From Nocardia goodfellowii (GTDB taxonomy: Bacteria; Actinomycetota; Actinomycetes; Mycobacteriales; Mycobacteriaceae): a DNA stretch of 64,000 nt. The position numbers and the translations under genes were made by a program. The DNA is taken from contig NZ_JAGGMR010000001.1 of NCBI RefSeq assembly GCF_017875645.1, forward strand, positions 3,782,001-3,846,000, given 5' to 3'. Shown in pieces: positions 53,581 through 62,002 of the stretch. The notes under the pieces were generated by a model, which saw only the letters and a program-made list of their open reading frames with translations, did no database searches and was not told the origin of the DNA. Numbering within the stretch: position 1 is the stretch's first letter; every line of letters begins with the position of its first letter.

Positions 53581-55287
53581 ATGCAGCGATCACGCGGCAC
53601 GGCGCGGTTGATCGGTATGGCGGCCGCGGGCGCGTCGGTCGTCGCGCTGGCAGCCGGGTGTTCGGGCGAGAACCAGGTGCCGTCCATCGGCTACGCCGTC
53701 GACGCCACGGTCACCAGCTACAACGGCGGTAGCACCCTGGGCGCGAGCAGCGGTTCGCCCGCGGTGTTCGGCCGGGTGCTGACCGGGTTCTACTACACCG
53801 GGCCGGACGGGCAGCAGGTCGCCGACACCGATGTCGGCACCGCCAAGGAGGTGCCGGGTGAGGCGCAGACCATCCAGTACCGGCTCAACCCGGACGGGGT
53901 GTACTCCGACGGAGTGCCGACCTCCTGCGATGACCTGTATTTGACCTGGGCGGCGCGCAGCGGCCGGTTCACCGCACCCGGCGGAGGGTCGCTGTTCGAC
54001 GCCGCGAGCACGGCGGGCTACGCCGCGATCGAGCGGGTCGAATGCCAGACCGGATCCAAGGACGCCACCGTGGTGTTCCGGCCGGACCGGCACTATCAGT
54101 ACTGGCGGAACCTGTTCACCGCCGGTGAGCTGATGCCCGCGCACGTGGCCGCGCGGGCGGCGAACGTGCCGAATGTGGTGGCGCCCTTGCAGTCCGGTGA
54201 TGCCGCGGCGATCGGACGGATCGCCGAGTTCTGGAACACCGGGTGGAACCTGTCCAGCGGCCTGGATGTCACCAAGTTCCCGTCGTCGGGGCCCTACCGC
54301 ATCGAATCCTTCGGTGCGGCCGATGGTTTGGTCCTGGTCGCGAATGAGCGCTGGTGGGGCAACAAGCCGGAGACCGGCCGGATCGTGGTCTACGGCAAGT
54401 CCGCCGATCTCGGCGAGAAGATCGGCGACGGAGCTGTCAGTGTCGTCGATATCGGTGGTGGCTCGGTCAAAGATGTGAATTTGGACGGGTTTTCGACGCG
54501 GACGGTGCCCGGCCGGGGAGCCGAACAACTGGTTCTGGCGACCGGGGGAGTGCTCGGCTCGGTCGATGCCCGCCGTGGTCTGGCGCTGTGCGTGCCGCGG
54601 CAAGAGCTCTACAACCAGCTCGGCAAGGCCCAGGATCTGCCGACCACTGCGCTCGGGTCCGGCCCGCTGAATTCGCGTATCGTGCAGGAGGATTCGCTGT
54701 TCTACCCGGCGGTCACCGGCGCCGCCGCCAAATACAAGAACACCGACATCCCCGGGGCGACATCGGCGTTGGCCGCCGGCAAGGCGGCCGGGCAAACCAT
54801 CCGCATCGGGTATCGCGGCCCGGACGAACGGCGTAGCCGGACCGTCGCCATGATCGCCGAATCCTGCAAACCGGCGGGTATCACCGTGGTGGACGCGGGT
54901 TCCGCGGACTTCACGCCCAACCAGCTCGGCGAAGGCAAAGTCGACGCCGTACTCGGCAGCACCGCGTCGGTTCCCGGCCCCGCCGGAGCGCTGACCGGCG
55001 TAGCGGCGACCAGCGCTCTGCGCACCGGAAACGGTCTCAATTTCGGTCGATTCGGTAATGGACGCTACGATTCGATCACCGATCAGCTTGCTGCCGACGA
55101 TAATTCGACGGCGCAACTGAATCTGCTCACCGAAGGCGAGAACCTGCTGTGGGCGGAGATGCCGAGCATCCCGTTGTTCGCCACTCCGCGCACGATCGCA
55201 TTCGCCAACGGGCTGCAGAACGGTCTGGCGGGTCCCACCCAGGCGGGGTCCGGCTGGAATATGGACCGCTGGGTGTTGAAGCGGTGA
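53581..55287 (+). CDS. ABC-type peptide-binding lipoprotein (SBP family 5-like)
   Basis: 568 residues. Lipobox ALAAGC near Cys27, then a family 5 solute-binding fold: YRLNPDGVYSDGVPTSCDDL, AAIERVECQT, SSGPYRIESFGAADGLVLVANERWWGN in parts, and IPLFATPRTIAF. It matches the mycobacterial lipoprotein between secF and apt (Rv2585c). No permease or ATPase genes are adjacent, so it is an orphan binding protein or works with a remote transporter. ATG 53581 lies 22 bases after secF. Confidence 0.88.
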   Translation: MQRSRGTARLIGMAAAGASVVALAAGCSGENQVPSIGYAVDATVTSYNGGSTLGASSGSPAVFGRVLTGFYYTGPDGQQVADTDVGTAKEVPGEAQTIQYRLNPDGVYSDGVPTSCDDLYLTWAARSGRFTAPGGGSLFDAASTAGYAAIERVECQTGSKDATVVFRPDRHYQYWRNLFTAGELMPAHVAARAANVPNVVAPLQSGDAAAIGRIAEFWNTGWNLSSGLDVTKFPSSGPYRIESFGAADGLVLVANERWWGNKPETGRIVVYGKSADLGEKIGDGAVSVVDIGGGSVKDVNLDGFSTRTVPGRGAEQLVLATGGVLGSVDARRGLALCVPRQELYNQLGKAQDLPTTALGSGPLNSRIVQEDSLFYPAVTGAAAKYKNTDIPGATSALAAGKAAGQTIRIGYRGPDERRSRTVAMIAESCKPAGITVVDAGSADFTPNQLGEGKVDAVLGSTASVPGPAGALTGVAATSALRTGNGLNFGRFGNGRYDSITDQLAADDNSTAQLNLLTEGENLLWAEMPSIPLFATPRTIAFANGLQNGLAGPTQAGSGWNMDRWVLKR

Positions 55288-55389
55288 GTGCCGGCGGCAT
55301 GAGCTCAGGGCCCGGAGGCGACAGCCTGCGCAACCATGAAGGGCTCGCGAATGTCGCCGAATGATGACAGTGACCATGGAGAGGGCTCG

Positions 55390-55962
55390 ATGAGCAAGCA
55401 CGCGGCGATCGAATCCGAGGAGCTAGTGGCAGAGCGGACCGCCCAGGCGGGACAACTGGTGCGGCACCTCACCCGGTGGCGAGACGACTTTCCGACGCCG
55501 GGGGTGCGCTTCGCGGATCTGACCCCGGTCTTCGCCGACGCCGAAGGCTTCCGCACGGTCATCGACTGCCTCGCCGCCTGTGCCCCCGACGCCGATCTGG
55601 TGGCGGGTGTGGACGCGCGTGGATTCCTGCTCGGCGCCGGCGTGGCCGCCACCCTCGGCACCGGCGTGCTCGCCGTGCGAAAAGCCGGCAAGCTGCCCCC
55701 GCCGGTGCTGAACCGGGAGTACAGCCTGGAATACGGCTCCGCGGCGCTGGAGATCCCGGCCGACGGCCTGGACTTGACCGGTAAGCGCATCCTGCTGCTC
55801 GACGACGTGCTCGCCACCGGTGGCACGCTCGCCGCGGCCGCGGCGTTGTTCGCCCAGACGGGCGCGGAAATCGTCGCCGCCGCAGTGGTTTTGGAGCTGG
55901 AGTTCCTCGGGGGACGGGCGCGGCAGGGCGACTATCCCCTGACCTCGATCGTCAAGGTCTGA
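55390..55962 (+). CDS. apt: adenine phosphoribosyltransferase
   Basis: 190 residues, purine salvage of adenine with PRPP. VAGVDARGFLLGAGVAATLG, REYSLEYGSAALEI and the PRPP motif RILLLDDVLATGGTLAAAA are complete. ATG 55390 follows GGAGAGGG; ATG 55336 and 55351 further up are also in frame. In mycobacteria apt is followed by relA; here 8 kb of other genes come first. Confidence 0.95.
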   Translation: MSKHAAIESEELVAERTAQAGQLVRHLTRWRDDFPTPGVRFADLTPVFADAEGFRTVIDCLAACAPDADLVAGVDARGFLLGAGVAATLGTGVLAVRKAGKLPPPVLNREYSLEYGSAALEIPADGLDLTGKRILLLDDVLATGGTLAAAAALFAQTGAEIVAAAVVLELEFLGGRARQGDYPLTSIVKV

Positions 55963-56078
55963 TCCCACTCCGGCAGCTGTCGGCCCGACGTCTCCGTACT
56001 TTGTGATCCAGAACGCACTGGCGCAAACCTGGGATGTCTGCGTAACCTAGTCAGGTCTTGTTCCCGTTGATCGGAGTC

Positions 56079-56096
56079 ATGCCGTTGAAGTTCTGA
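56079..56096 (+). CDS. putative leader peptide MPLKF
   Basis: A five-codon frame, ATG CCG TTG AAG TTC TGA, with CGGAG two bases before it. Its stop codon lies in the 5' arm of the helix that masks the ribosome-binding site of the downstream ABC-F gene. Short leader peptides of this kind act as drug sensors for ribosome-protection genes. Translation is inferred. Confidence 0.45.
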   Translation: MPLKF

Positions 56097-56155
56097 GGTA
56101 GCGCTTTCGGGCGGCCCGCGTAGTGCGCGCCGCGATACCGTCGCACCTCAGGAGG
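56093..56155 (+). promoter_or_regulatory. attenuator-like leader of the ABC-F gene
   Basis: CTGAGGT (56093-56099) can pair with ACCTCAG (56145-56151), covering the start of AGGAGG (56150-56155), the ribosome-binding site of ATG 56160. Between them is a separate hairpin (56111-56133; GCGG/CCGC and CGCG/CGCG around TAGTG). A ribosome stalled on the leader peptide would occupy the 5' arm and free the site. Confidence 0.5.
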
Positions 56156-56159
56156 ACGC

Positions 56160-57749
56160 ATGTCTTTTCTGTCTATTTCCGATCTCACTTTCACCTGGCC
56201 GGACGGCACCCCCGTCTTCGACGGGCTCTCGGCGGTTCTCGGAACCGGGCACATCGGTCTGGTCGGCGCCAACGGCGCGGGGAAATCCACGCTGTTGCGG
56301 CTGATCAGCGGTGAGCTCACGCCTGCGAGCGGCTCCCTCGCCCTGTCCGGGCATTTCGGGTACCTTCGGCAAGATCTCGGTCTCGCCGAAGGGCAGCGGG
56401 TCGACGCCGTACTCGGCATCGCCGATATCCGGAAAGCGTTGCACCGCATCGAATCCGGTGGCGGGGACGAGTCCGATTTCGACACCGTGGGCGCGGCCTG
56501 GGATGTCGAGGAGCGTGCGATCGCGCTGCTGGGCCGGCTGGGTCTGCGTTATCTCGCCGATTCGCCCGCTCAGCTGGATCGCACCCTGGACACCCTGTCC
56601 GGTGGTGAGACGGTACTGCTCGGGCTGGTGGCGCAGTTGCTCACCGAACCCGATGTGCTGTTGCTCGACGAGCCGACCAACAACCTGGATCATGTTGCGC
56701 GGGAACGCCTCTACGAGGTGATCGGCCAGTTCCCGGGCACGGTACTCACGGTCAGTCACGACCGCGAGCTGCTGGACCGGATGAACACCATCGCCGAGCT
56801 CCGGCAGGGCGAGTTGCGGTTGTTCGGCGGCAATTTCACCGAGTACGAGCGGATCATCGAGGCGGAGCAGGAGGCGGCGCGCGCCGCCATCCGGGATGCC
56901 CGCAGCGATGTACGCAAGCAGGCGCAGGAACTCGTCGAGGCCCGCATCAAACTGGACCGCCGTAAGCGCTACGGCCAGAAGATGTGGGACCAGAAGCGGG
57001 AACCGAAAATCATTATGGCCGAGCGCAAACGGCAGGCCCAGGTGTCGGCCGGGAAGCTGCGCAACAGCCACATCGAGAAGTTGGAGGACGCGAAACAGCA
57101 CCTCGATCAGGCGGAGGAGCTCCTGCGTGCCGACAAGGAGATCCGCGTCGATCTGCCGGATACCCGGCTCTACCCGGGTCAAGATGTCATCGAGCTGGAG
57201 GAGGTGCGGCTGGCGTGTGGCCCGACGGTCACGCTGACCGTCTCCGGCCCGGAACGCATCGCGCTCACCGGCCGCAACGGCGCGGGTAAAACCACACTGC
57301 TGCGGCACATCGCGGAGCAGGGTCCGAAGGTGCCGTGGCGCATGTTGCCCCAGCGTCTGGACATCTTCGACGAGGACCTGTCCGTCTTCGAGAATGTCGC
57401 GGCGGCGGCGCCGCATGCCACCCCGCTACAGATTCGTTCGCAGTTGGCGCGCTTCCTGTTCCGGGGTACCGACGCCGATGTCGTGGCCGGCGCGTTGTCC
57501 GGCGGCGAACGCCTGCGGGCCGCGCTGGCCATGCTTCTGCTGGCCGACCCGGCCCCGAAGCTGCTCCTGCTGGACGAGCCGACCAATAATCTGGACTTGC
57601 CCAGCCTGCAACACCTCACGCAGGCCCTGTCCAGCTTCGAGGGCGCGCTCATCGTGGTCAGCCACGACCCGCGCTTTCTCGATGACATCGGTGTCACCCG
57701 CCGGGTGGAACTCACTCCGGAAGGGCTCGTCGAGACGCTGGTCCGGTGA
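56160..57749 (+). CDS. ABC-F family ATPase (ribosome-associated, possible antibiotic resistance)
   Basis: 529 residues, two ABC cassettes and no membrane domain. Walker A GANGAGKST and GRNGAGKTT, signatures TLSGGETVL and ALSGGERLR, Walker B LLLDEPTNNLD twice. The linker (about 240-330) is long, basic and helical (KLDRRKRYGQKMWDQKREPK), as in factors that reach the peptidyl-transferase centre. The arm found in EttA is not evident. Ribosome protection against drugs is favoured by the inducible-looking leader; housekeeping translation roles are possible. Confidence 0.9.
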   Translation: MSFLSISDLTFTWPDGTPVFDGLSAVLGTGHIGLVGANGAGKSTLLRLISGELTPASGSLALSGHFGYLRQDLGLAEGQRVDAVLGIADIRKALHRIESGGGDESDFDTVGAAWDVEERAIALLGRLGLRYLADSPAQLDRTLDTLSGGETVLLGLVAQLLTEPDVLLLDEPTNNLDHVARERLYEVIGQFPGTVLTVSHDRELLDRMNTIAELRQGELRLFGGNFTEYERIIEAEQEAARAAIRDARSDVRKQAQELVEARIKLDRRKRYGQKMWDQKREPKIIMAERKRQAQVSAGKLRNSHIEKLEDAKQHLDQAEELLRADKEIRVDLPDTRLYPGQDVIELEEVRLACGPTVTLTVSGPERIALTGRNGAGKTTLLRHIAEQGPKVPWRMLPQRLDIFDEDLSVFENVAAAAPHATPLQIRSQLARFLFRGTDADVVAGALSGGERLRAALAMLLLADPAPKLLLLDEPTNNLDLPSLQHLTQALSSFEGALIVVSHDPRFLDDIGVTRRVELTPEGLVETLVR

Positions 57750-57759
57750 TGCCGGCGAC

Positions 57760-57802
57760 ACCGCACGCCCTCCGGCCCGTTCGCGGCCGGCGGGCGTGCG
57801 GT
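57760..57802. terminator. bidirectional terminator hairpin
   Basis: Outer 11-bp stem (57760-57770 with 57792-57802) and inner 6-bp stem (57772-57777 with 57785-57790) around a 7-base loop, between convergent genes. Confidence 0.8.
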
Positions 57803-58155
57803 CAGTCCAGCTGCGCCGCAAGCTTTTTCGGGGCCACCTGCCGGTAGGCGTCGCGAACTATCTCGGTGATCTCCGGCCAGTCCGGATCGACACCGAGGCG
57901 GACGCCGAGCCAGCCACGGTGACCGACGTACGGGGGTTTGAAGAAGCGGTCCGGTTCGGTGTCGATGAGTTCCTGCTGGACGCCGTCGGGCGCGGGGCAC
58001 CAGATGGTGTGGCCGGTCTCCTCGTAGGCGTCCTCGGTGAACATGGTGAAGACGGTTTTGCCGCGCACGAAGAACGCCGGGCAGCCGTGGCTGAGGCGCT
58101 CACTGCTCTCCGGAAGCGCCAGGCAGATCGCACGGATCTGGGTCAACGGGTCCAC
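57802..58155 (-). CDS. MmcQ/YjbR-family protein
   Basis: 117 residues, CyaY-like double-wing fold: QIRAICLALPESSERLSHGC, PAFFVRGKTVFTMFTED, VGHRGWLGVRLGVDPDWPEI and a C-terminal AYRQVAPKKLAAQLD. Function unknown; the family is thought to bind DNA. GTG 58155 comes six bases after TACACT (58167-58162), so the transcript is probably leaderless; the longer frame to 58197 would overlap that promoter. Confidence 0.88.
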   Translation of the reverse strand: MDPLTQIRAICLALPESSERLSHGCPAFFVRGKTVFTMFTEDAYEETGHTIWCPAPDGVQQELIDTEPDRFFKPPYVGHRGWLGVRLGVDPDWPEITEIVRDAYRQVAPKKLAAQLD

Positions 58156-58184
58156 CCTCGCAGTGTAAGTCCTTGACCGCCGCA

Positions 58185-58207
58185 GTTTTAGTTGCATAGA
58201 CTAAAAC
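58185..58207 (+). promoter_or_regulatory. operator-like palindrome over the promoter of the VWA/PurA-like unit
   Basis: GTTTTAGT (58185-58192) and ACTAAAAC (58200-58207) are perfect complements with a 7-base spacer. The palindrome overlaps TAGACT (58197-58202), the -10 of a promoter whose -35 is TTGACC (58173-58178). A regulator binding here would control the downstream pair; none is adjacent on that strand. Confidence 0.65.
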
Positions 58208-58229
58208 ATATCGAACGGGAGGACCGATA

Positions 58230-59171
58230 ATGGGATACGGACACTGGGACGACACCGCTTACCGGGCGGCAAGCACCTATCGCGCCAGCCGGGGGCTCGA
58301 CGACTTCGGCTACACCGCCGAACTGCGCAACCGCCCCTACGACACCTGGCAGGCGCATCCATCGCTCGACCCACTCGGCGTCGACGTGCGCGAATGCCGA
58401 GACTCGGCCGACCACGGCAACTCGCTGCCCATCGCGGTGCTGTTCGACGTGACCGGTTCCATGGGGCAGGTGCCGATCATCATGCAGCGCAAGCTCGGCA
58501 AACTGCACGGGCTGCTGCGGAGCAAGGGCTACGCCGACGACCCGCAGATCCTCTTCGGCGGCGTCGGCGACGCGGACACCGACCGAGTTCCCCTGCAGGT
58601 CGGGCAATTCGAGTCCGACAACCGGATGGACGAGCAACTCCGCAACATCCTGCTCGAGGGTGGCGGCGGCGGTCAGAAATCCGAAAGCTACGAACTTGCC
58701 GCCTATTTCATGGCTACCCACATTGCCACCGACGCCTGGGACAAGCGCCGTAAACGCGGCTACCTCTTCCTCATCGGGGATGAACTGAACAAGCGCAAAC
58801 TCGCCGCCCGCCACATCCGCGCCGTCATCGGAGACCATGTCCGCCACGACATCTCGGTCGAATCGATCTACCGCCGGCTCGCCGAACGCTGGCATGTCCA
58901 CTACATCCTGCCCAACCAATCGAGCTACTACAACGATCCCGAGATCGCCGACCACTGGCGCGCACTGCTCGGGCAGAATTTCCTGAAGCTCGATGATCCC
59001 GCGGCGGTGTGCGAACTCATCGCCCTGACCATCGGCCTGGCGGAAGACCGAGTCGACCTCGACACCGGGTTGGCCGACCTCGCGGATCTCGGCTCCGCCG
59101 CCGAAGCGGCCGCGGTACGAGGGGCTTTGCGTCCCAACGACCCTCGCGCCTTGCCACCCGTCGCCCGCTGA
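58230..59171 (+). CDS. VWA-domain protein
   Basis: 313 residues, soluble. The MIDAS motif is in LPIAVLFDVTGSMGQVPIIM (DxTxS), with further metal-site elements in ELAAYFMATH and YLFLIGDELNKR. The N-terminus (GYGHWDDTAYRAASTYRASR) and the C-terminal region after 270 are family-specific. GGGAGGA precedes ATG 58230. No MoxR-type ATPase lies next to it, which sets it apart from common VWA systems. It is followed by, and probably cotranscribed with, the PurA-like gene. Confidence 0.85.
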   Translation: MGYGHWDDTAYRAASTYRASRGLDDFGYTAELRNRPYDTWQAHPSLDPLGVDVRECRDSADHGNSLPIAVLFDVTGSMGQVPIIMQRKLGKLHGLLRSKGYADDPQILFGGVGDADTDRVPLQVGQFESDNRMDEQLRNILLEGGGGGQKSESYELAAYFMATHIATDAWDKRRKRGYLFLIGDELNKRKLAARHIRAVIGDHVRHDISVESIYRRLAERWHVHYILPNQSSYYNDPEIADHWRALLGQNFLKLDDPAAVCELIALTIGLAEDRVDLDTGLADLADLGSAAEAAAVRGALRPNDPRALPPVAR

Positions 59172-59268
59172 CGGCGGGCCGCGAACCGGGTTCGGTCTCG
59201 CGGGAGGTCCGGACTCAGCGCACGGTGTGGAGATATGTGTGAGCGATAGGCGCGGGAGGTAGTGAAAG

Positions 59269-60552
59269 GTGAACGGGCAGCACATCATTGTGGTGGATCT
59301 CGGGTTCGGGGACGCCGGGAAGGGCGCTACGGTCGACTGGCTGTGTTCGCCTGATGCGGGGCTCGGCGTGACGGCGGTGGTGCGGTTCAACGGGGGAGCG
59401 CAGGCGGCGCACAATGTGATCGCCGACGGCAAGCACCACGCCTTCGCGCAGTTCGGCGCCGGGACGTTCTCGGGTGTACCGACGCTGCTGTCGCAGCACA
59501 TGCTGGTCGAGCCGATCGCGCTGGCGGGGGAGGCGCGGCAGTTGGCCGCGCTCGGCGTCCCGGATCCGTTGTCGCTGTTGCGCGTCGACGGCCGCGCGTT
59601 GCTGACCACCCCGATCCACATCGCCGCGAACCGTGCCCGCGAGGACGCGAGGGGTTCCTCGCGGCATGGTTCCTGCGGGCGCGGCATCGGGGAGACCGCC
59701 TCGTACGCCCTGGAATACGACGCACCGACCGTTGCGGACTGCCTGCGGCCGAAGGCGCTGCGGCAAAAACTGGATCTACTGGCAGCGCACTACGGCCCCC
59801 TGATCGCGCCGAGCGAGCACCGGTACGAGCCGATCCGCGACCTGGTCGAGATGTATCGCGAATTCGCCGCTGCCGTACGCATCGTCGACGACGGTGAACT
59901 TGCTCGCCTCGCCCGCCGCGGCAGGCTGATCTTCGAAGGCGCGCAAGGAGTTTTGCTCGACGAATGGCGCGGCTTCCACCCGCACACCACATGGTCCACG
60001 GTGGAACCACGCAACGCCCGTGCCATGCTCGCCGGTATCGGAGCGACCGCCTACACCCTGGGCGTCACCCGCAGCTACCTGACCCGCCACGGCGCGGGGC
60101 CCTTCCCCACCGAAGACCCATCCCTCGACATCCCCGAGGCGCACAACGCGTTCGGCCCCTACCAAGGTGACTTCCGCATCGGCCACCTCGATCTGACCCT
60201 CTTGCGCTACGCCATAGCCGCCTGCGACGGCATCGACGGCTTCGCGGTCACCCACCTCGATCGCCGAACACCTTATGCCGCAATCGGTTACGACACCCCT
60301 GCGGGCCACGTCCACGACCTCCCGCTCGGCGCGTGGCAAAACCTCCCGCACCAGCAGCGTTTGACCGCCCTCCTCACCGGCGCCGAACCCGTGCTCGTCG
60401 AGTTGCCGGCGGACCGAATCGATTGGCTGTCAAGGCAACTGAGCACCCCCGTCGTCCTGACCTCCGACGGACCGAATCGCGCCGACCGCACCCCCACTAC
60501 GGCCCAAGGGGCAGACAGCAGTGTCTGGCGGGCGAGCAGTGTGCCCGCGTAG
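59269..60552 (+). CDS. divergent adenylosuccinate synthetase-like enzyme
   Basis: 427 residues with the PurA fold throughout. Kept: the P-loop and catalytic Asp in GDAGKGATVDW, His in VVRFNGGAQAAHN, CGRGIG, IFEGAQGVLLDEW, HGAGPFPTED. Changed: the aspartate-binding loop (GRRRRTG in true PurA) is GDFRIG, the guanine-specificity TKLD is THLD, and the SSNTTAGG segment is WSTVEPRNA. It therefore probably ligates a different amino acid or base. It is a second, non-canonical copy, paired with a VWA gene. GTG 59269 follows GGAGGTAGTGAAAG. Confidence 0.85.
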   Translation: MNGQHIIVVDLGFGDAGKGATVDWLCSPDAGLGVTAVVRFNGGAQAAHNVIADGKHHAFAQFGAGTFSGVPTLLSQHMLVEPIALAGEARQLAALGVPDPLSLLRVDGRALLTTPIHIAANRAREDARGSSRHGSCGRGIGETASYALEYDAPTVADCLRPKALRQKLDLLAAHYGPLIAPSEHRYEPIRDLVEMYREFAAAVRIVDDGELARLARRGRLIFEGAQGVLLDEWRGFHPHTTWSTVEPRNARAMLAGIGATAYTLGVTRSYLTRHGAGPFPTEDPSLDIPEAHNAFGPYQGDFRIGHLDLTLLRYAIAACDGIDGFAVTHLDRRTPYAAIGYDTPAGHVHDLPLGAWQNLPHQQRLTALLTGAEPVLVELPADRIDWLSRQLSTPVVLTSDGPNRADRTPTTAQGADSSVWRASSVPA

Positions 60553-60602
60553 GTTCGCCCGAACTGCCGCCGGGCGCGGGGTCGAGGTGCCCCCCGGCGT
60601 AC

Positions 60603-61880
60603 TCAAGGGACTTCTACCGGGTCGGCGCAGCTGGTGGGCGGGTCGACGAGGGCGCAGTTGGCGGGTTCGCGGGTGGGGCGGTAATCGAAGTCGACGCCAT
60701 TCGCCGCGATGATGGCGGCGTAGGCGGCGACGGCTTCGGTGGGGACGCGGGTGCGGTCGCCGGCGCGGGCGTTGACGGTGTAGAGGCCGAAACGTGGGCT
60801 GTAGCTGCCCCATTCGTAGTTGTCGGTGAGGCTCCAATAGTTGTAGCCGATGATGTTCATGCCGTCGGCGGCGGCGCGCTGTACCCAGTAGATGGAGTCG
60901 CGCAGGTGATCGGCACGGGTGTAGCCCTCGCGGCGGGGTCTGTCGTCCTGGGTGGTGATGCCGTTCTCGACGACGAACAACGGTTTGCCCGGGAAGAGGC
61001 GGGCGTAGCGGCGCAGTGCGAAGTAGATGCCTTCCGGACGGACCGGTAGATCCCAGAGGTCGGAAGGATCGGGTTTCGGGGGTTCGAAGGCGTAGTAGTA
61101 GTCGAACCCGATGTAGTCGAGGCGAGGGCCGATATCGGCCAGCAGGGAGCCGTTGATCTGCAGGTCGTTGCCGGCGACGTAGCCGACATTGCTGGTCACC
61201 ATCGCGTCGGGGCGGCGGCGATGGATGTGCTCGTAGATCGCGTTGTGCGCCGCGGCGACGCGCTTCTCCATGACGCGCCGATCGGTGCCGCGCAGCCGGA
61301 CCTCGTGGCTGATGTAGGCGACGGGCTCGTTGATGGTGACCCACAACGGATTCCGGTCGGCGTAGCGATCCACCACCTTACGCATGTTGGCGAGCCAGTC
61401 GTGCACCATGTCGGGGTGGTCCCAGCCGCCGCGCTCGTAGGCCCAGCCCGGGTACACCCAGTGGTCGAGGGTGAGCATCGGCCGCATGCCGGCCTGGATG
61501 ATGGCGTCGATGACGGCGTCGTAGTACTCGAACGCGCCGGGATCCCAGGCGTCGCGCCCTTCCGGTTGCAGACGCGCCCATTCGATTCCGATCCGGAACA
61601 CCTCGACGCCGAGCGCGGCGGCCAGATCGATGTCGGCGGCGTAGCGGTGATAGAAGTCGACGGCGTCGCCGTACTCGTCGAATTCGGGGTGCTGCCGGAT
61701 GTAGCGCAGCCAATTGCTGTCCGGCGCCTGCCCTTCCGATTGGAAGCCCGACATCGATACTCCCCACAGGAAGTCCGGCCCGAGCGTGCGGACACCGGCC
61801 GCCGGTGCCTCCCCGGGTACCAGCAGCGCGACCATCGAGGCCGCGAGGGCCGCAGCGGCTCGCCGAGTCCGTGTGCGCAT
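60603..61880 (-). CDS. secreted glycoside hydrolase family 1 enzyme
   Basis: 425 residues. Signal peptide (about 1-27, RRAAAALAASMVALLVPGEA) then a GH1 barrel: FLWGVSMSGFQSEGQ, FRIGIEWARLQPEG, the acid/base Glu in WVTINEPVAYISH and the nucleophile Glu in LFVVENGITTQDD, with SIYWVQRAAADGMNIIGYNY in parts. It hydrolyses beta-glucosides or related sugars outside the cell. Export is unusual for GH1. The last 25 residues (PANCALVDPPTSC) hold two Cys that may form a disulfide. Confidence 0.92.
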   Translation of the reverse strand: MRTRTRRAAAALAASMVALLVPGEAPAAGVRTLGPDFLWGVSMSGFQSEGQAPDSNWLRYIRQHPEFDEYGDAVDFYHRYAADIDLAAALGVEVFRIGIEWARLQPEGRDAWDPGAFEYYDAVIDAIIQAGMRPMLTLDHWVYPGWAYERGGWDHPDMVHDWLANMRKVVDRYADRNPLWVTINEPVAYISHEVRLRGTDRRVMEKRVAAAHNAIYEHIHRRRPDAMVTSNVGYVAGNDLQINGSLLADIGPRLDYIGFDYYYAFEPPKPDPSDLWDLPVRPEGIYFALRRYARLFPGKPLFVVENGITTQDDRPRREGYTRADHLRDSIYWVQRAAADGMNIIGYNYWSLTDNYEWGSYSPRFGLYTVNARAGDRTRVPTEAVAAYAAIIAANGVDFDYRPTREPANCALVDPPTSCADPVEVP

Positions 61881-62002
61881 CCTCCGCGAAAGTAGCTGAC
61901 TATTCGCCCTCTCGCCACGCGCCGCTCAGTGCGGGTACTGGCCCGCGATCACCGCCCGCCCCGCAGGTCCGCGCGCGGCGCCGTCCGGCAGGATGGTGCG
62001 CC

